The notes beneath the pieces are model-generated. The model was given only the letters and a program-made list of their open reading frames with translations, had not been told where the DNA came from and ran no database searches. A stretch of DNA of 64,000 nucleotides from positions 1 through 64,000 of the forward strand of contig NW_027480571.1 in assembly GCF_051401765.1 (NCBI RefSeq). The letters are read 5' to 3'. Every line of letters begins with the position of its first letter. Position 1 is the first letter of the stretch. Positions 12,549 to 25,960 of the stretch are shown here, in pieces. The position numbers were made by a program, and so were the translations under genes. Source of the stretch: Calliopsis andreniformis (taxonomy: Eukaryota; Arthropoda; Insecta; Hymenoptera; Andrenidae).

Positions 12549-12904
12549 ACCTCAATCTTCAATCCTCAATCATCAATCCTCAATCTTCAATCCTCAATAC
12601 TCAATCCTCAATCCTCAATCCTCAATCCTCAATCCTCAATCCTCTATCCTCAATCCTCAACCTTCAATCCTCAATACTCAATCTTCAATCCTCAATCCTC
12701 AATTCTCAATCATCAGTATTCAGCCTTCAGTCCTCAATCCTCAATCCTCAATCCTCAATCCTCAATCGTCAATGTTCAATCCGCAATACCCAATCCTCAA
12801 TCTTCAATACTCAATCATCAATCCTCAATCTTCAATACTCAATCCTCAATCCTCAATCCTCAATACTCAACCATCAATTCTCAATACCCAATACTCAATA
12901 GATT

Positions 12905-12922
12905 ATCCTGAATTCTCAGGAT
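12905..12922. repeat. GF near-palindrome
   Basis: Same inverted repeat in unit H copy 3, 2,806 bp after 10,099. Confidence 0.83.
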
Positions 12923-14967
12923 TCAATACTCAAACCTCAATCCTCAACCCTCAGCCCTCATCCTCCATCCTCAATCCTCAATGCTCAACCTTCAATCCTC
13001 AATACTCAATCTTCAATCCTCAATCCTCAATCCTCAATCCTCAATCCTCATTCTTCAATCCTCAATACCCAGTCCTCAATCTTCAATCCTCAATCCTCAA
13101 TCCTCAATCCTCAATTCTCAATCCTCAATCCTCAATCCTCAGACCTCAAACATTAATACTCAACCCTCTGTCCTCGTCCTCAATCCACAACACTCAATCC
13201 TCAATCCTCAATCTTCAATCATCAATATTCAATCTTCAGTCCTCAATCCTCAATCCTCAATCCTCAATCTTCAATGCTCAATACTCAATCTTCAATCCTC
13301 AATCCTCAGTCCTCAAACCTCAATTCTGAATCCTGAATATTCAATCTTCAATCCTCAATCCTCAGTCCTCAATACTCTACCATCAATGTTCAATCCTCAA
13401 TCCTTAATCCTCATTCTTCAATCCTCAATACCCAGTCCTCAATCTTCAATCCTCAATCCTCAATCCTCAATGCTCAATCCTCAATCCTCAATTCTCAGAC
13501 CTCAGACATCAATACTCAGCCCTCAGTCCTCGTCCTCTATCCTCAACCCTCAATGCTCAATCCTCAATCTTCAATCATCTATACTCAATCTTCAATCCTC
13601 TATCCTCAATCCTCAATCCTCAATCCTCAATCAGCAGTATTCAGTCTTCAGTCCTCAATCCTCAATCCTCAGTCCTCAATCCTCAATCGTCAATGTTCAA
13701 TCCGCAATACCCAATCCTCAATCTTCAATACCCAGTCCTCAATCTTCAATCCTCAATCCTCAATCCTCAATTCTCAACCCTCAATCCTCAATTCTCAGAC
13801 CTCAGACATCAATACTCAGCCCTCAGTCCTCGTCCTCTATCCTCAACCCTCAATGCTCAATCCTCAATCTTCAATCATCTATACTCAATCTTCAATCCTC
13901 TATCCTCAATCCTCAATCCTCAATCCTCAATCATCAGTATTCAGACTTCAGTCCTCAATCCTCAATCCTCAATCCTCAATCTTCAATCCTCAATACTCAA
14001 TCTTCAATCATCAATCCTCAATCCTCAATCCTCAATCCTCAATTCTCAATCCTCAATCCTCAATCCTCGGACCACAAACATCAATACTCAATCCTCAGTC
14101 CTCGTCCTCAATCCACAACCCTCAATCCTCAATCCTCAATCTTCAATCATCAATATTCAATCTTCAGTCCTCAATCCTCAATCCTCTATCCTCAATCCTC
14201 AGTCCTCAATGTTCAATCCGCAATACCCAATCCTCAATCTTCAATACTCAATCCTCAATCCTCAATCCTCAATCCTCAATCCTCAATCCTCAATACTCAA
14301 TCCTCAATCCTCAATTCTCAATCCTCAACCCTCAATCCTCAGACCTCAAACATCAATACTCAACCCTCAGTCCTCGTCCTCAACCCACAACCATCAATCC
14401 TCAATCCTCAATCTTCAATCATCAATCCTCAATACTCAATCCTCAATCTTCAATCCACAATCCTCAATCCTCAATCCTCAATCCTCATTCTTCAATCCTC
14501 AGAACCCAATCCTCAATCTTCAATCCTCAATCCTCAATCCTCAATTCTCAATCCTCAATCATCAATCCTCAATCCTCAATCCTCAATCTTCACTCCTCAA
14601 TCCTCAATACTCAATCCTCGATCTTCAATCCTCAATCCTCAATCCTCAATCCTCAATCCTCATTCTTCAATCCTCAGTACCCAATCCTCAATCTTCAATC
14701 CTCAATTCTCAATCCTCAATTCTCAATCCTCAATCCTCAGTCCTCAGTCCTCAAACCTCAATCCCCATTCTTCAATCCTCTATACCCAATCCTCAATCTT
14801 CAATCCTCAATCCTCAATTCTCAATTCTCAATCCTCAATCCTCAATCCTCAGACCTCAAACATCAATACTCAACCCTCAGTCCTCGTCCTCAATCCACAA
14901 ACCTCAATCCTCAATCCTCAATCTTCAATCCTCAACCCTCAACCGTCAATACTCAAATCTCAATACT

Positions 14968-15355
14968 CAATAGAATATCCTGAATTCTCATGGTTCAATA
15001 CTCAATCCACAATATTCTATAATCAAATCTCAATCCTCAAACTACAATTCTCAACACTCAATCCTCAACACTCAGTCCTCTCTCTTCAATCCTCCATCCT
15101 CAATTCTCAATCCTCAAGCGTCAATACTCAATCCACAATCCTCAACGCTCAATCCTCAGCCCTCAAACCTCAATCCCGAATCCTCAACCCTAAATCCTCA
15201 ATCTCCAGCCCTCAGTCCTCAAAAACCAACTATCAATCCTCTATCCTGAATAGAATATCCTCAATTAACAGTTTTCCATACTCAATCCCCATTCTTCAAT
15301 CTTCAAATCTGATTCCACAAACATCAATACTAATCACTCAAGCATCAACACTCAG
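14968..15355. repeat. SW-FP landmark block 4
   Basis: SW core at 14,977 and FP core at 15,262. It lies in unit H copy 3, 2,807 bp from block 3. Confidence 0.85.
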
Positions 15356-15892
15356 ACCTCAATCTTCAATCCTCAATCATCAATCCTCAATCTTCAATCC
15401 TCAATACTCAATCTTCAATCATCAATCCTCAATCCTCAATCCTCAATCTTCAATCCGCAATCCTCAATCTTCAATCATCAATACTCAATCTTCAATCATC
15501 AATCCTCAATCCTCAATCCTCAATCTTCAATCCTCAATCCTCAATCCTCATACTTCAATCCTCAACACCCAATCCTCAATCTTCAATCCTCAATCCTCAA
15601 TCCTCAATCCTCAATCCTCAATCCTCAATCTTCAGACCTCAAACATCAATACTCAACCCTCAGTCCTCGTCCTCAATCCACAACCCTCAATACTCGATCC
15701 TCAATCTTCAATAATCAATATTCAATTTTCAATTCTCAACCCTCAACCCTCAATACTCAATCCTCAATCCTGAATGTACGAACCTCAATACCCAATCCTC
15801 AATCTTCAATACTCAATCATCAATCCTCAATCCTCAATCCTCAATCCTCAATACTCAACCATCAATCCTCAATTCCCAATACTAAATAGAGT

Positions 15893-15910
15893 ATCCTGAA
15901 TTCTCAGGAT
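15893..15910. repeat. GF near-palindrome
   Basis: Same inverted repeat, preceded by ACTAAATAGAGT, a change shared with 40,553. Confidence 0.83.
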
Positions 15911-16597
15911 TCAATACTCAAAACACAGTCCTCAACCCTCAGCCCTCATCCTCCATCCTCAATCCTCAATCCTCAATCCTCAATCCTCAATCCTCAATCG
16001 TGAATCCTCAATACTCAATCTTCAATCCTCAATCCTCAATCCTCAATCCTCAATCCTCAATCCTCAATCCTCTATCCTCAAACCTCAATTCTGAATCCTG
16101 AATATTCAATCTTCAATCCTCAATCCTCAGTCCTCAATACTCTACCATCAATGTTCAATCCTCAATCCTCAATCCTCATTCTTCAATCCTCAATACCCAG
16201 TCCTCAATCTTCATTCCTCAATCCTCAATCCTCAATTCTCAATCCTCAATCCTCAATTCTCAGACCTCAGACATCAATACTCAGCCCTCAGTCCTCGTCC
16301 TCTATCCTCAACCCTCAATGCTCGATCCTCAATCTTCGATCATCTATACTCAATCTTCAATCCTCTATCCTCAATCCTCAATCATGAATCCTCAATCATC
16401 AGTATTCAGTTTTCTGTCCTCAATCCTCAATCCTCAATCCTCAATCCTCAATCGTCAATGTTCAATCCGCAATACCCAATCATCAATCTTCAATACTCAA
16501 TCATCAATCCTCAATCTTCAATACTCAATCCTCAATCCTCAATCCTCAATCCTCAATACTCAACCATCAATCCTCAGTACCCAATACTCAATAGATT

Positions 16598-16615
16598 ATC
16601 CTGAATTCGCAGGAT
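16598..16615. repeat. GF near-palindrome, one arm mismatch
   Basis: ATCCTGAATTCGCAGGAT: a T-to-G change breaks one pair of the arms. The same variant is at 22,726 and 25,943 in the other K copies. Confidence 0.82.
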
Positions 16616-17828
16616 TCAATACTCAAACCTCAATCCTCAACCCTCAGCCCTCATCCTCCATTCTCAATCCTCAATGCTCAACCCTCAATCCTCAATCTTC
16701 AATCCTCAATACTCAATCTTCAATCCTCAATCCTCAATCCTCAATCCTCAATTCTCAATCCTCAATCCTCAATCCTCAATCCTCAATCCTCAATCCTCAA
16801 TCTTATATCCTCAGTCCTCAATCTTCAATCCTCAATCCTCAATCCTCAATCCTCAATTCTCAATCCTCAATCCTCAATCCTCCGTCCTCGTCCTCAATCC
16901 ACAACACTCAATCCTCAATCCTCAATTTTCAATCATCAATATTCAATCTTCAGTCCTCAATCCTCAATCCTCAATCCTCAATCTTCAATCCTCAATACTC
17001 AATCTTCAATCCTCAGTCCTCAGCCCTCAAACCTCAATTCTGAATCCTGAATACTCAATCTTGAATCCTCAATCCTCAGTCCTCAATACTATACCATCAA
17101 GATTCAATCCTCAATCCTCAGTCCTCATTCTTCAATCCTCAATACCCAGTCCTCAATCTTCAATCCTCAATCCCCAATCCTCGTCCTCAATCCACAACCC
17201 TCAATCCTCGATCCTCAATCTTCAATCCTCAATACTCAATCTTCAATCCTCAATCCTCAATCCTCAATTCTCAATCCTCAATCCTCAGTCCTCAGTTCTC
17301 AAACCTCTATCCTCAACCCTCAGACCGCATCCTCAATCCTCAATCCTCAATCTTCAGCCTTCAATCCCCAATACTCAATCATCAATCCTCTATCCTCAAT
17401 CCTCAACCCTCGATCCTCAATCCTCAATCCTCAATCCTCAGGCATCAGTACTCAATCTTCAATACTCAAGCCTCAATCCTCAATCCACAATCCTCAATCC
17501 TCGATCCTCAATCCTCATTCCTCAAACCTCAATCGTCAAACCTCAGTCCTCATCTTCAATTCTCAATTCTCAATCCTCAATCCTCAATCCTCAATCTTCA
17601 AACATCAATACTCAATCTTCAATCCTCAATCCTCAATCCTCATTCCTCAATCCTCAATCCCCAATCCTCAATCCTCAATTCTCAACTCTCAATCCTCAAT
17701 CCTCAATCCTCAGACCTCATACATCAATACTCAACCCTCAGTCCTCGTCCTCAATCCACAACCCTCAATCCTCAATCCTCAATCTTCAATCCTCAACCCT
17801 CAACCGTCAATACTCAATTCTCAATACT

Positions 17829-18216
17829 CAATAGAATATCCTGAATCCTCATGGTTCAATACTCAATCCACAATATTCTATAATCAAATCTCAATCCTCA
17901 AACTACAATTCTCAACACTCAATCCTCAACACTCAGTCCTCTCCCTTCAATCCTCCATCCTCAACTCTCAATCCTCAAGCGTCAATACTCAATCGTCAAT
18001 CCTCAACCCTCAATCCTCAGCCCTCAAACCTCAATCCCGAATCCTCAATCCTAAATCCTCAATCTTCAGCCCTCAGTCCTCAAAAATCAACTATCAATCC
18101 TCTATCCTGAATAGAATATCCTCAATTAACAGTTTTCCATACTCAATCCCCATTCTTCAATCTTCAAATCTGAATCCACAAACATCAATACTAATCACTC
18201 AAGCATCAACACTCAG
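17829..18216. repeat. SW-FP landmark block 5
   Basis: SW core at 17,838 in the CCTGAATCCTCATGG form, which destroys the EcoRI site; FP core at 18,123. This form marks K-type blocks. Confidence 0.85.
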
Positions 18217-18751
18217 TCCTCAATCTTCAATCCTCAATCCTCAATCCTCAATCTTCAATCCTCAATACTCAATCTTCAATCATCAATCCTCAATCCTCAA
18301 TCCTCAATCTTCAATCCTCAATCCTCAATCCTCATTCTTCAATCCTCAACACCCAATAGTCAATCTTCAATCCTCAATCCTCAATCCTCAATTCTCAATC
18401 CTCAATCCTCAATCCTCAATCTTCAGACCTCAAACATCAATACTCAACCCTCAGTCCTCGTCCTCAATCCACAACCCTCAATCCTCGATCCTCAATCTTC
18501 AATCATCAGTATTCAATCTTCAATTCTCAACCTTCAACCCTCAATACTCAATCCTCAATCCTCAATGTACGATCCTCAATACCCAATCCTCAATCTTCAA
18601 TCCTCAATCCTCAATCCTCAATCCTCAATCATCAATCCTCAATCCTCAGGCCTCAAACCTCAATCCTGAATCCTCATTCCTGAATCCTCAATCTTCCGCG
18701 ATCAGTCCTCAAAAATCAACTATCACTCCTCTATCCTGAATAGAATATCCT

Positions 18752-18845
18752 CAATTTACAGTTTTCCATACTCAATCCCCATTCTTCAATCTTCAAATCT
18801 GAATCCACAAACATCAATTCTAATCACTCAACCATCAACACTCAG
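18752..18845. repeat. Solo FP block
   Basis: AATTTACAGTTTTCC core without an SW partner, about 629 bp after the FP core at 18,123. The left flank has TATCACTCC rather than TATCAATCC. Confidence 0.8.
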
Positions 18846-19044
18846 TCCTCAATCTTCAATCCTCAATCCTCAATCCTCAATTCTCAATCCTCAATCCTCA
18901 ATCCTCGGACCCCAAACATCAATACTCAATCCTCAGTCCTCGTCCTCAATCCACAACCCTCAATCCTCAATCCTCAATCTTCAATCATCAATATTCAATC
19001 TTCAGTCCTCAATCCTCAATCCTCTATCCTCAATCCTCAGTCCT

Positions 19045-20930
19045 CAATGTTCAATCCGCAATACCCAATCCTCAATCTTCAATACACAATCCTCAATCCT
19101 CAATCCTCAATCCTCAATCCTCAATCCTCAATACTCAATCCTCAATCCTCAATTCTCAATCCTCAATCCTCAATCCTCAGACCTCAAACATCAATACTCA
19201 ACCCTCAGTCCTCGTCCTCAACCCACAACCATCAATCCTCAATCCTCAATCTTCAATCATCAATCCTCAATACTCAATCCTCAATCTTCAATCCACAATA
19301 CTCAATCCTCAATCCTCAATCCTCATTCTTCAATCCTCAGAACCCAATCCTGAATCTTCAATCCTCAATCCTCAATCCTCAATTCTCAATCCTCAATCAT
19401 CAATCCTCAATCCTCAATCCTCAATCCTCAATCCTCAATTGTCAATCCTCAATCCTGAGTCCTCAGTCCTCAAACCACAATCCTCAACCCTCGGCCCTCA
19501 TCCTCAATTCTCAATCCTCAATCCTCAGTCCTCCGTCCTCAAACCTCAATCCTCAGCCCTCAGACCTCATCCCCAATCCTCAATCCTCAATCCTCAATCC
19601 TCAATCTTCAATCCCCAATACTCAATCATCAATCCTCTATCCTCAATCCTTAACCCTCGATCCTCAATCCTCAATACTCAATCCTCAGTCATCAGTACTC
19701 AAACTTCAATACTCAAACCTCAATCCTCAATCCTCAATCCTCAATCCTCGATCCTCAATCCTCATTCCTCAAACCTCAATCGTCAAACCTCAGTCCTCAT
19801 CTTCAATTCTCAATTCTCAATCCTCAATCCTCTATCCTCAATCTTCAAACATCAATACTCAGTCTTCAATCCTCAATCTTCAATCCTCAATCCTCAATCC
19901 TCATTCCTCAATCCTCAATCCTCAATCTTCAATCATCAATACTCAATCTTCAATCATCAATCCTCAATCCTCAATCCTCAATCTTCAATCCTCAATCCTC
20001 AATCCTCAATCCTCATACTTCAATCCTCAACACCCAATCCTCAATCTTCAATCCTCAATCCTCAATCCTCAATTCTCAATCCTCAATCCTCAATCTTCAG
20101 ACCTCAAACATCAATACTCAAGCCTCAGTCCTCGTCCTCAATCCACAACACTCAATCCTCGATCCTCAATCTTCAATAATCAATATTCAATTTTCAATTC
20201 TCAACCCTCAACCCTCAATACTCAATCCTCAATCCTCAATGTACGAACCTCAATACCCAATCCTCAATCTTCAATACTCAATCATGAATCCTCAATATTC
20301 AATACTAAATCCTCAATCCTCAATCCTCAATCCTCAATCTTCAATCCTCAATAATCAATCTTCACTCCTCAATCCTCAATACTCAATCCTCGATCTTCAA
20401 TCCTCAATCCTCAATCCTCAATCCTCAATCCTCATTCTTCAATTCTCAGTACCCAATCCTCAATCTTCAATCCTCAATTCTCAATCCTCAATTCTCAATC
20501 CTCAATCCTCAGTCCTCAGTCCTCAAACCTCAATCCCCATTCTTCAATCCTCTATACCCAATCCTCAATCTTCAATCCTCAATCCTCAATTCTCAATTCT
20601 CAATCCTCAATCCTCAATCCTCAGACCTCAAACATCAATACTCAACCCTCAGTCCTCGTCCTCAATCCACAAACCTCAATCCTCAATCCTCAATCTTCAA
20701 TCCTCAACCCTCAACCGTCAATACTCAAATCTCAATACTCAATAGAATATCCTGAATTCTCATGGTTCAATACTCAATCCACAATATTCTATAATCAAAT
20801 CTCAATCCTCAAACTACAATTCTCAACACTCAATCCTCAACACTCAGTCCTCTCTCTTCAATCCTCCATCCTCAATTCTCAATCCTCAAGCGTCAATACT
20901 CAATCCACAATCCTCAACGCTCAATCCTCA
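19045..20930. repeat. Mosaic segment joining K-type and H-type sequence
   Basis: The first part resembles 43.07-44.96 kb (19,047 matches 43,072; 20,240 matches 44,860). Near 20,350 the order switches abruptly to that of 8.32-8.89 kb at offset 12,033, including the SW block at 20,740. A recombination junction between two higher-order families is the simplest reading. Confidence 0.7.
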
Positions 20931-21127
20931 GCCCTCAAACCTCAATCCCGAATCCTCAATCCTAAATCCTCAATCTCCAGCCCTCAGTCCTCAAAAACCA
21001 ACTATCAATCCTCTATCCTGAATAGAATATCCTCGATTAACAGTTTTCCATACTCAATCCCCATTCTTCAATCTTCAAATCTGATTCCACAAGCATCAAT
21101 ACTAATCACTCAAGCATCAACACTCAG
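20740..21127. repeat. SW-FP landmark block 6 (H/K hybrid)
   Basis: SW core at 20,749 is H-type with an intact GAATTC, while the FP half at 21,034 carries TCGATTAACAG as in block 7. The left edge of the 3,217-bp duplication falls inside this block. Confidence 0.83.
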
Positions 21128-21685
21128 TCCTCAATCTTCAATCCTCAATCATCAATCCTCAATCTTCAATCCTCAATACTCAATCTTCAATCATCAATCC
21201 TCAATCCTCAATCCTCAATCTTCAATCCGCAATCCTCAATCTTCAATCATCAATACTCAATCATCAATCATCAATCCTCAATCCTCAATCCTCAATCTTC
21301 AATCCTCAATCCTCAATCCTCATACTTCAATCCTCAACACCCAATCCTCAATCTTCAATCCTCAATCCTCAATCCTCAATCCTCAATCCTCAATCCTCAA
21401 TCTTCAGACCTCAAACATCAATACTCAACCCTCAGTCCTCGTCCTCAATCCACAACCCTCAATACTCGATCCTCAATCTTCAATAATCAATATTCAATTT
21501 TCAATTCTCAACCCTCAACCCTCAATACTCAATCCTCAATCCTCAATGTACGAACCTCAATACCCAATCCTCAATCTTCAATACTCAATCATCAATCCTC
21601 AATATTCAATACTCAATCCTCAATCCTCAATCCTCAATCCTCAGTACTCAACCATCAATCCTCAATTCCCAATACTCAATAGAGT

Positions 21686-21703
21686 ATCCTGAATTCTCAG
21701 GAT
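21686..21703. repeat. GF near-palindrome
   Basis: Intact inverted repeat followed by CC, so the right arm ends in a GGATCC (BamHI) site. It is shared with 24,903. Confidence 0.83.
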
Positions 21704-22725
21704 CCAATACTCAAACCTCAGTCCTCAACCCTCAGCCCTCATCCTCCATCCTCAATCCTCAATCCTCAATCCTCAATCCTCAATCCTCAATCGTCAATCC
21801 TCAATACTCAATCTTCAATCCTCAATCCTCAATCCTCAATCCTCAATCCTCAATCCTCAATCCTCTATCCTCAATCCTCAACCTTTAATCCTCAATACTC
21901 AATCTTCAATCCTCAATCCTCAATTCTCAATCCTCAATCCTCATTCTTCAATCCTCAATACCCAGTCCTCAATCTTCAATCCTCAATCCTCAATCCTCAA
22001 TCCTCAATTCTCAATCCTCAATCCTCAATCCTCAGACCTCAAACATCAATACTCAACCCTCTGTCCTCGTCCTCAATCCACAACACTCAATCCTCAATCC
22101 TCAATCTTCAATCATCAATATTCAATCTTCAGTCCTCAATCCTCAATCCTCAATCCTCAATCTTCAATCCTCAATACTCAATCTTCAATCCTCAATCCTC
22201 AGTCCTCAAACCACAATTCAGAATCCTGAATATTCAATCTTCAATCCTCAATCCTCAGTCCTCAATACTCTACCATCAATGTTCAATCCTCAATCCTCAA
22301 TCCTCATTCTTCAATCCTCAATACCCAGTCCTCAATCTTCATTCCTCAATCCTCAATCCTCAATTCTCAATCCTCAATCCTCAATTCTCAGACCTCAGAC
22401 ATCAATACTCAGCCCTCAGTCCTCGTCCTCTATCCTCAACCCTCAATGCTCAATCCTCAATCTTCGATCATCTATACTCAATCTTCAATCCTCTATCCTC
22501 AATCCTCAATCATGAATCCTCAATCATCAGTATTCAGTTTTCAGTCCTCAATCCTCAATCCTCAATCCTCAATCCTCAATCGCCAATGTTCAATCCGCAA
22601 TACCCAATCATCAATCTTCAATACTCAATCATCAATCCTCAATCTTCAATACTCAATCCTCAATCCTCAATCCTCAATCCTCAATATTCAACCATCAATC
22701 CTCAGTACCCAATACTCAATAGATT

Positions 22726-22743
22726 ATCCTGAATTCGCAGGAT
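22726..22743. repeat. GF near-palindrome, one arm mismatch
   Basis: Same GCAGGAT variant as 16,598, at offset 6,128. Confidence 0.82.
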
Positions 22744-23956
22744 TCAATACTCAAACCTCAATCCTCAACCCTCAGCCCTCATCCTCCATTCTCAATCCTC
22801 AATGCTCAACCCTCAATCCTCAATCTTCAATCCTCAATACTCAATCTTCAATCCTCAATCCTCAATCCTCAATCCTCAATTCTCAATCCTCAATCCTCAA
22901 TCCTCAATCCTCAATCCTCAATCCTCAATCTTATATCCTCAGTCCTCAATCTTCAATCCTCAATCCTCAATCCTCAATCCTCAATTCTCAATCCTCAATC
23001 CTCAATCCTCCGTCCTCGTCCTCAATCCACAACACTCAATCCTCAATCCTCAATTTTCAATCATCAATATTCAATCTTCAGTCCTCAATCCTCAATCCTC
23101 AATCCTCAATCTTCAATCCTCAATACTCAATCTTCAATCCTCAGTCCTCAGCCCTCAAACCTCAATTCTGAATCCTGAATACTCAATCTTGAATCCTCAA
23201 TCCTCAGTCCTCAATACTATACCATCAAGATTCAATCCTCAATCCTCAGTCCTCATTCTTCAATCCTCAATACCCAGTCCTCAATCTTCAATCCTCAATC
23301 CCCAATCCTCGTCCTCAATCCACAACCCTCAATCCTCGATCCTCAATCTTCAATCCTCAATACTCAATCTTCAATCCTCAATCCTCAATCCTCAATTCTC
23401 AATCCTCAATCCTCAGTCCTCAGTTCTCAAACCTCTATCCTCAACCCTCAGACCGCATCCTCAATCCTCAATCCTCAATCTTCAACCTTCAATCCCCAAT
23501 ACTCAATCATCAATCCTCTATCCTCAATCCTCAACCCTCGATCCTCAATCCTCAATCCTCAATCCTCAGGCATCAGTACTCAATCTTCAATACTCAAGCC
23601 TCAATCCTCAATCCACAATCCTCAATCCTCGATCCTCAATCCTCATTCCTCAAACCTCAATCGTCAAACCTCAGTCCTCATCTTCAATTCTCAATTCTCA
23701 ATCCTCAATCCTCAATCCTCAATCTTCAAACATCAATACTCAATCTTCAATCCTCAATCCTCAATCCTCATTCCTCAATCCTCAATCCCCAATCCTCAAT
23801 CCTCAATTCTCAACTCTCAATCCTCAATCCTCAATCCTCAGACCTCATACATCAATACTCAACCCTCAGTCCTCGTCCTCAATCCACAACCCTCAATCCT
23901 CAATCCTCAATCTTCAATCCTCAACCCTCAACCGTCAATACTCAATTCTCAATACT

Positions 23957-24344
23957 CAATAGAATATCCTGAATCCTCATGGTTCAATACTCAATCCACA
24001 ATATTCTATAATCAAATCTCAATCCTCAAACTACAATTCTCAACACTCAATCCTCAACACTCAGTCCTCTCCCTTCAATCCTCCATCCTCAACTCTCAAT
24101 CCTCAAGCGTCAATACTCAATCGTCAATCCTCAACCCTCAATCCTCAGCCCTCAAACCTCAATCCCGAATCCTCAATCCTAAATCCTCAATCTCCAGCCC
24201 TCAGTCCTCAAAAACCAACTATCAATCCTCTATCCTGAATAGAATATCCTCGATTAACAGTTTTCCATACTCAATCCCCATTCTTCAATCTTCAAATCTG
24301 ATTCCACAAGCATCAATACTAATCACTCAAGCATCAACACTCAG
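23957..24344. repeat. SW-FP landmark block 7 (K/H hybrid)
   Basis: SW core at 23,966 is the K form (CCTGAATCC). The FP half at 24,251 is the TCGATTAACAG form with an H-like TCTGATTCC. This is the junction between the two 3,217-bp copies. Confidence 0.83.
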
Positions 24345-24902
24345 TCCTCAATCTTCAATCCTCAATCATCAATCCTCAATCTTCAATCCTCAATACTCAA
24401 TCTTCAATCATCAATCCTCAATCCTCAATCCTCAATCTTCAATCCGCAATCCTCAATCTTCAATCATCAATACTCAATCATCAATCATCAATCCTCAATC
24501 CTCAATCCTCAATCTTCAATCCTCAATCCTCAATCCTCATACTTCAATCCTCAACACCCAATCCTCAATCTTCAATCCTCAATCCTCAATCCTCAATCCT
24601 CAATCCTCAATCCTCAATCTTCAGACCTCAAACATCAATACTCAACCCTCAGTCCTCGTCCTCAATCCACAACCCTCAATACTCGATCCTCAATCTTCAA
24701 TAATCAATATTCAATTTTCAATTCTCAACCCTCAACCCTCAATACTCAATCCTCAATCCTCAATGTACGAACCTCAATACCCAATCCTCAATCTTCAATA
24801 CTCAATCATCAATCCTCAATATTCAATACTCAATCCTCAATCCTCAATCCTCAATCCTCAGTACTCAACCATCAATCCTCAATTCCCAATACTCAATAGA
24901 GT

Positions 24903-24920
24903 ATCCTGAATTCTCAGGAT
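24903..24920. repeat. GF near-palindrome
   Basis: Same as 21,686, including the GGATCC, at offset 3,217. Confidence 0.83.
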
Positions 24921-25942
24921 CCAATACTCAAACCTCAGTCCTCAACCCTCAGCCCTCATCCTCCATCCTCAATCCTCAATCCTCAATCCTCAATCCTCAA
25001 TCCTCAATCGTCAATCCTCAATACTCAATCTTCAATCCTCAATCCTCAATCCTCAATCCTCAATCCTCAATCCTCAATCCTCTATCCTCAATCCTCAACC
25101 TTTAATCCTCAATACTCAATCTTCAATCCTCAATCCTCAATTCTCAATCCTCAATCCTCATTCTTCAATCCTCAATACCCAGTCCTCAATCTTCAATCCT
25201 CAATCCTCAATCCTCAATCCTCAATTCTCAATCCTCAATCCTCAATCCTCAGACCTCAAACATCAATACTCAACCCTCTGTCCTCGTCCTCAATCCACAA
25301 CACTCAATCCTCAATCCTCAATCTTCAATCATCAATATTCAATCTTCAGTCCTCAATCCTCAATCCTCAATCCTCAATCTTCAATCCTCAATACTCAATC
25401 TTCAATCCTCAATCCTCAGTCCTCAAACCACAATTCAGAATCCTGAATATTCAATCTTCAATCCTCAATCCTCAGTCCTCAATACTCTACCATCAATGTT
25501 CAATCCTCAATCCTCAATCCTCATTCTTCAATCCTCAATACCCAGTCCTCAATCTTCATTCCTCAATCCTCAATCCTCAATTCTCAATCCTCAATCCTCA
25601 ATTCTCAGACCTCAGACATCAATACTCAGCCCTCAGTCCTCGTCCTCTATCCTCAACCCTCAATGCTCAATCCTCAATCTTCGATCATCTATACTCAATC
25701 TTCAATCCTCTATCCTCAATCCTCAATCATGAATCCTCAATCATCAGTATTCAGTTTTCAGTCCTCAATCCTCAATCCTCAATCCTCAATCCTCAATCGT
25801 CAATGTTCAATCCGCAATACCCAATCATCAATCTTCAATACTCAATCATCAATCCTCAATCTTCAATACTCAATCCTCAATCCTCAATCCTCAATCCTCA
25901 ATACTCAACCATCAATCCTCAGTACCCAATACTCAATAGATT

Positions 25943-25960
25943 ATCCTGAATTCGCAGGAT
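25943..25960. repeat. GF near-palindrome, one arm mismatch
   Basis: Same GCAGGAT variant, 3,217 bp after 22,726. Confidence 0.82.

Larger units (their letters stand above)
9790..12596. repeat. Higher-order unit H, copy 2 (2,807-bp tandem)
   Basis: This copy is followed directly by copy 3 with the same unit order at offset 2,807. Before about 10,149 the offset is 2,806, because this copy has lost one base inside an AGCCCTC unit there. It carries a GF block at 10,099, modules at about 10,333, 10,699, 10,998, 11,271, 11,543 and 12,051, and the SW-FP block at 12,161-12,548. Translating a 476-codon stretch as a comparison tool gives very few differences between copies, which implies well above 99 percent identity. 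Confidence 0.88.
12597..15900. repeat. Higher-order unit H, copy 3
   Basis: This is the second member of the 2,807-bp tandem pair. The junction with copy 2 is near 12,597: copy 1 continues there into AATCTTC-AATCATC units, while copy 2 jumps back to the start of the unit. The tail from about 15,400 resumes the order seen at 9.14-9.66 kb (offset 6,261) but lacks a short AATATTC-bearing piece near 15,820. It contains a GF block at 12,905 and the SW-FP block at 14,968-15,355. Confidence 0.88.
16070..19045. repeat. Higher-order unit K, copy 1
   Basis: Unit order here recurs at offset 6,128 (22.2-24.1 kb) and at offset 9,345 (25.4-28.4 kb). Checkpoints are 16,151, 16,318 and 16,674, matching 22,279, 22,446 and 22,802, then 25,496, 25,663 and 26,019. 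It includes a GF variant at 16,598, SW-FP at 17,829-18,216 and an FP block at 18,752. Related sequence occurs again at 40.9-43.4 kb. Confidence 0.85.
20930..24146. repeat. 3,217-bp tandem duplication, copy A
   Basis: Unit order from about 20,930 repeats at offset 3,217. Shared diagnostic variants include a TCGATTAACAG form of the FP core at 21,034 and 24,251 and a GGATCC form of the GF arm at 21,686 and 24,903. The left edge lies between about 20,925 and 20,970, because upstream of it the two copies carry different SW-block variants. The edge therefore falls inside the SW-FP landmark. Confidence 0.87.

Noticed and set aside
10174..13329. Long + strand open frame (about 1,051 codons) that looks like a Ser/Gln/Asn-rich repeat protein
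   Set aside because: It is the expected translation of (AATCCTC)n, which is open in all three + frames and gives the same heptapeptide. It spans a tandem-duplication junction, has no promoter, start context or domain, and parallel open frames overlap it in other phases.
12597..15900. Kilobase duplications as pure assembly artefacts
   Set aside because: Copies carry private substitutions and indels (for example the one-base loss near 10,149 and the g for c near 7,687), so they are probably real. Read depth and spanning long reads would still be needed to be sure of copy number.
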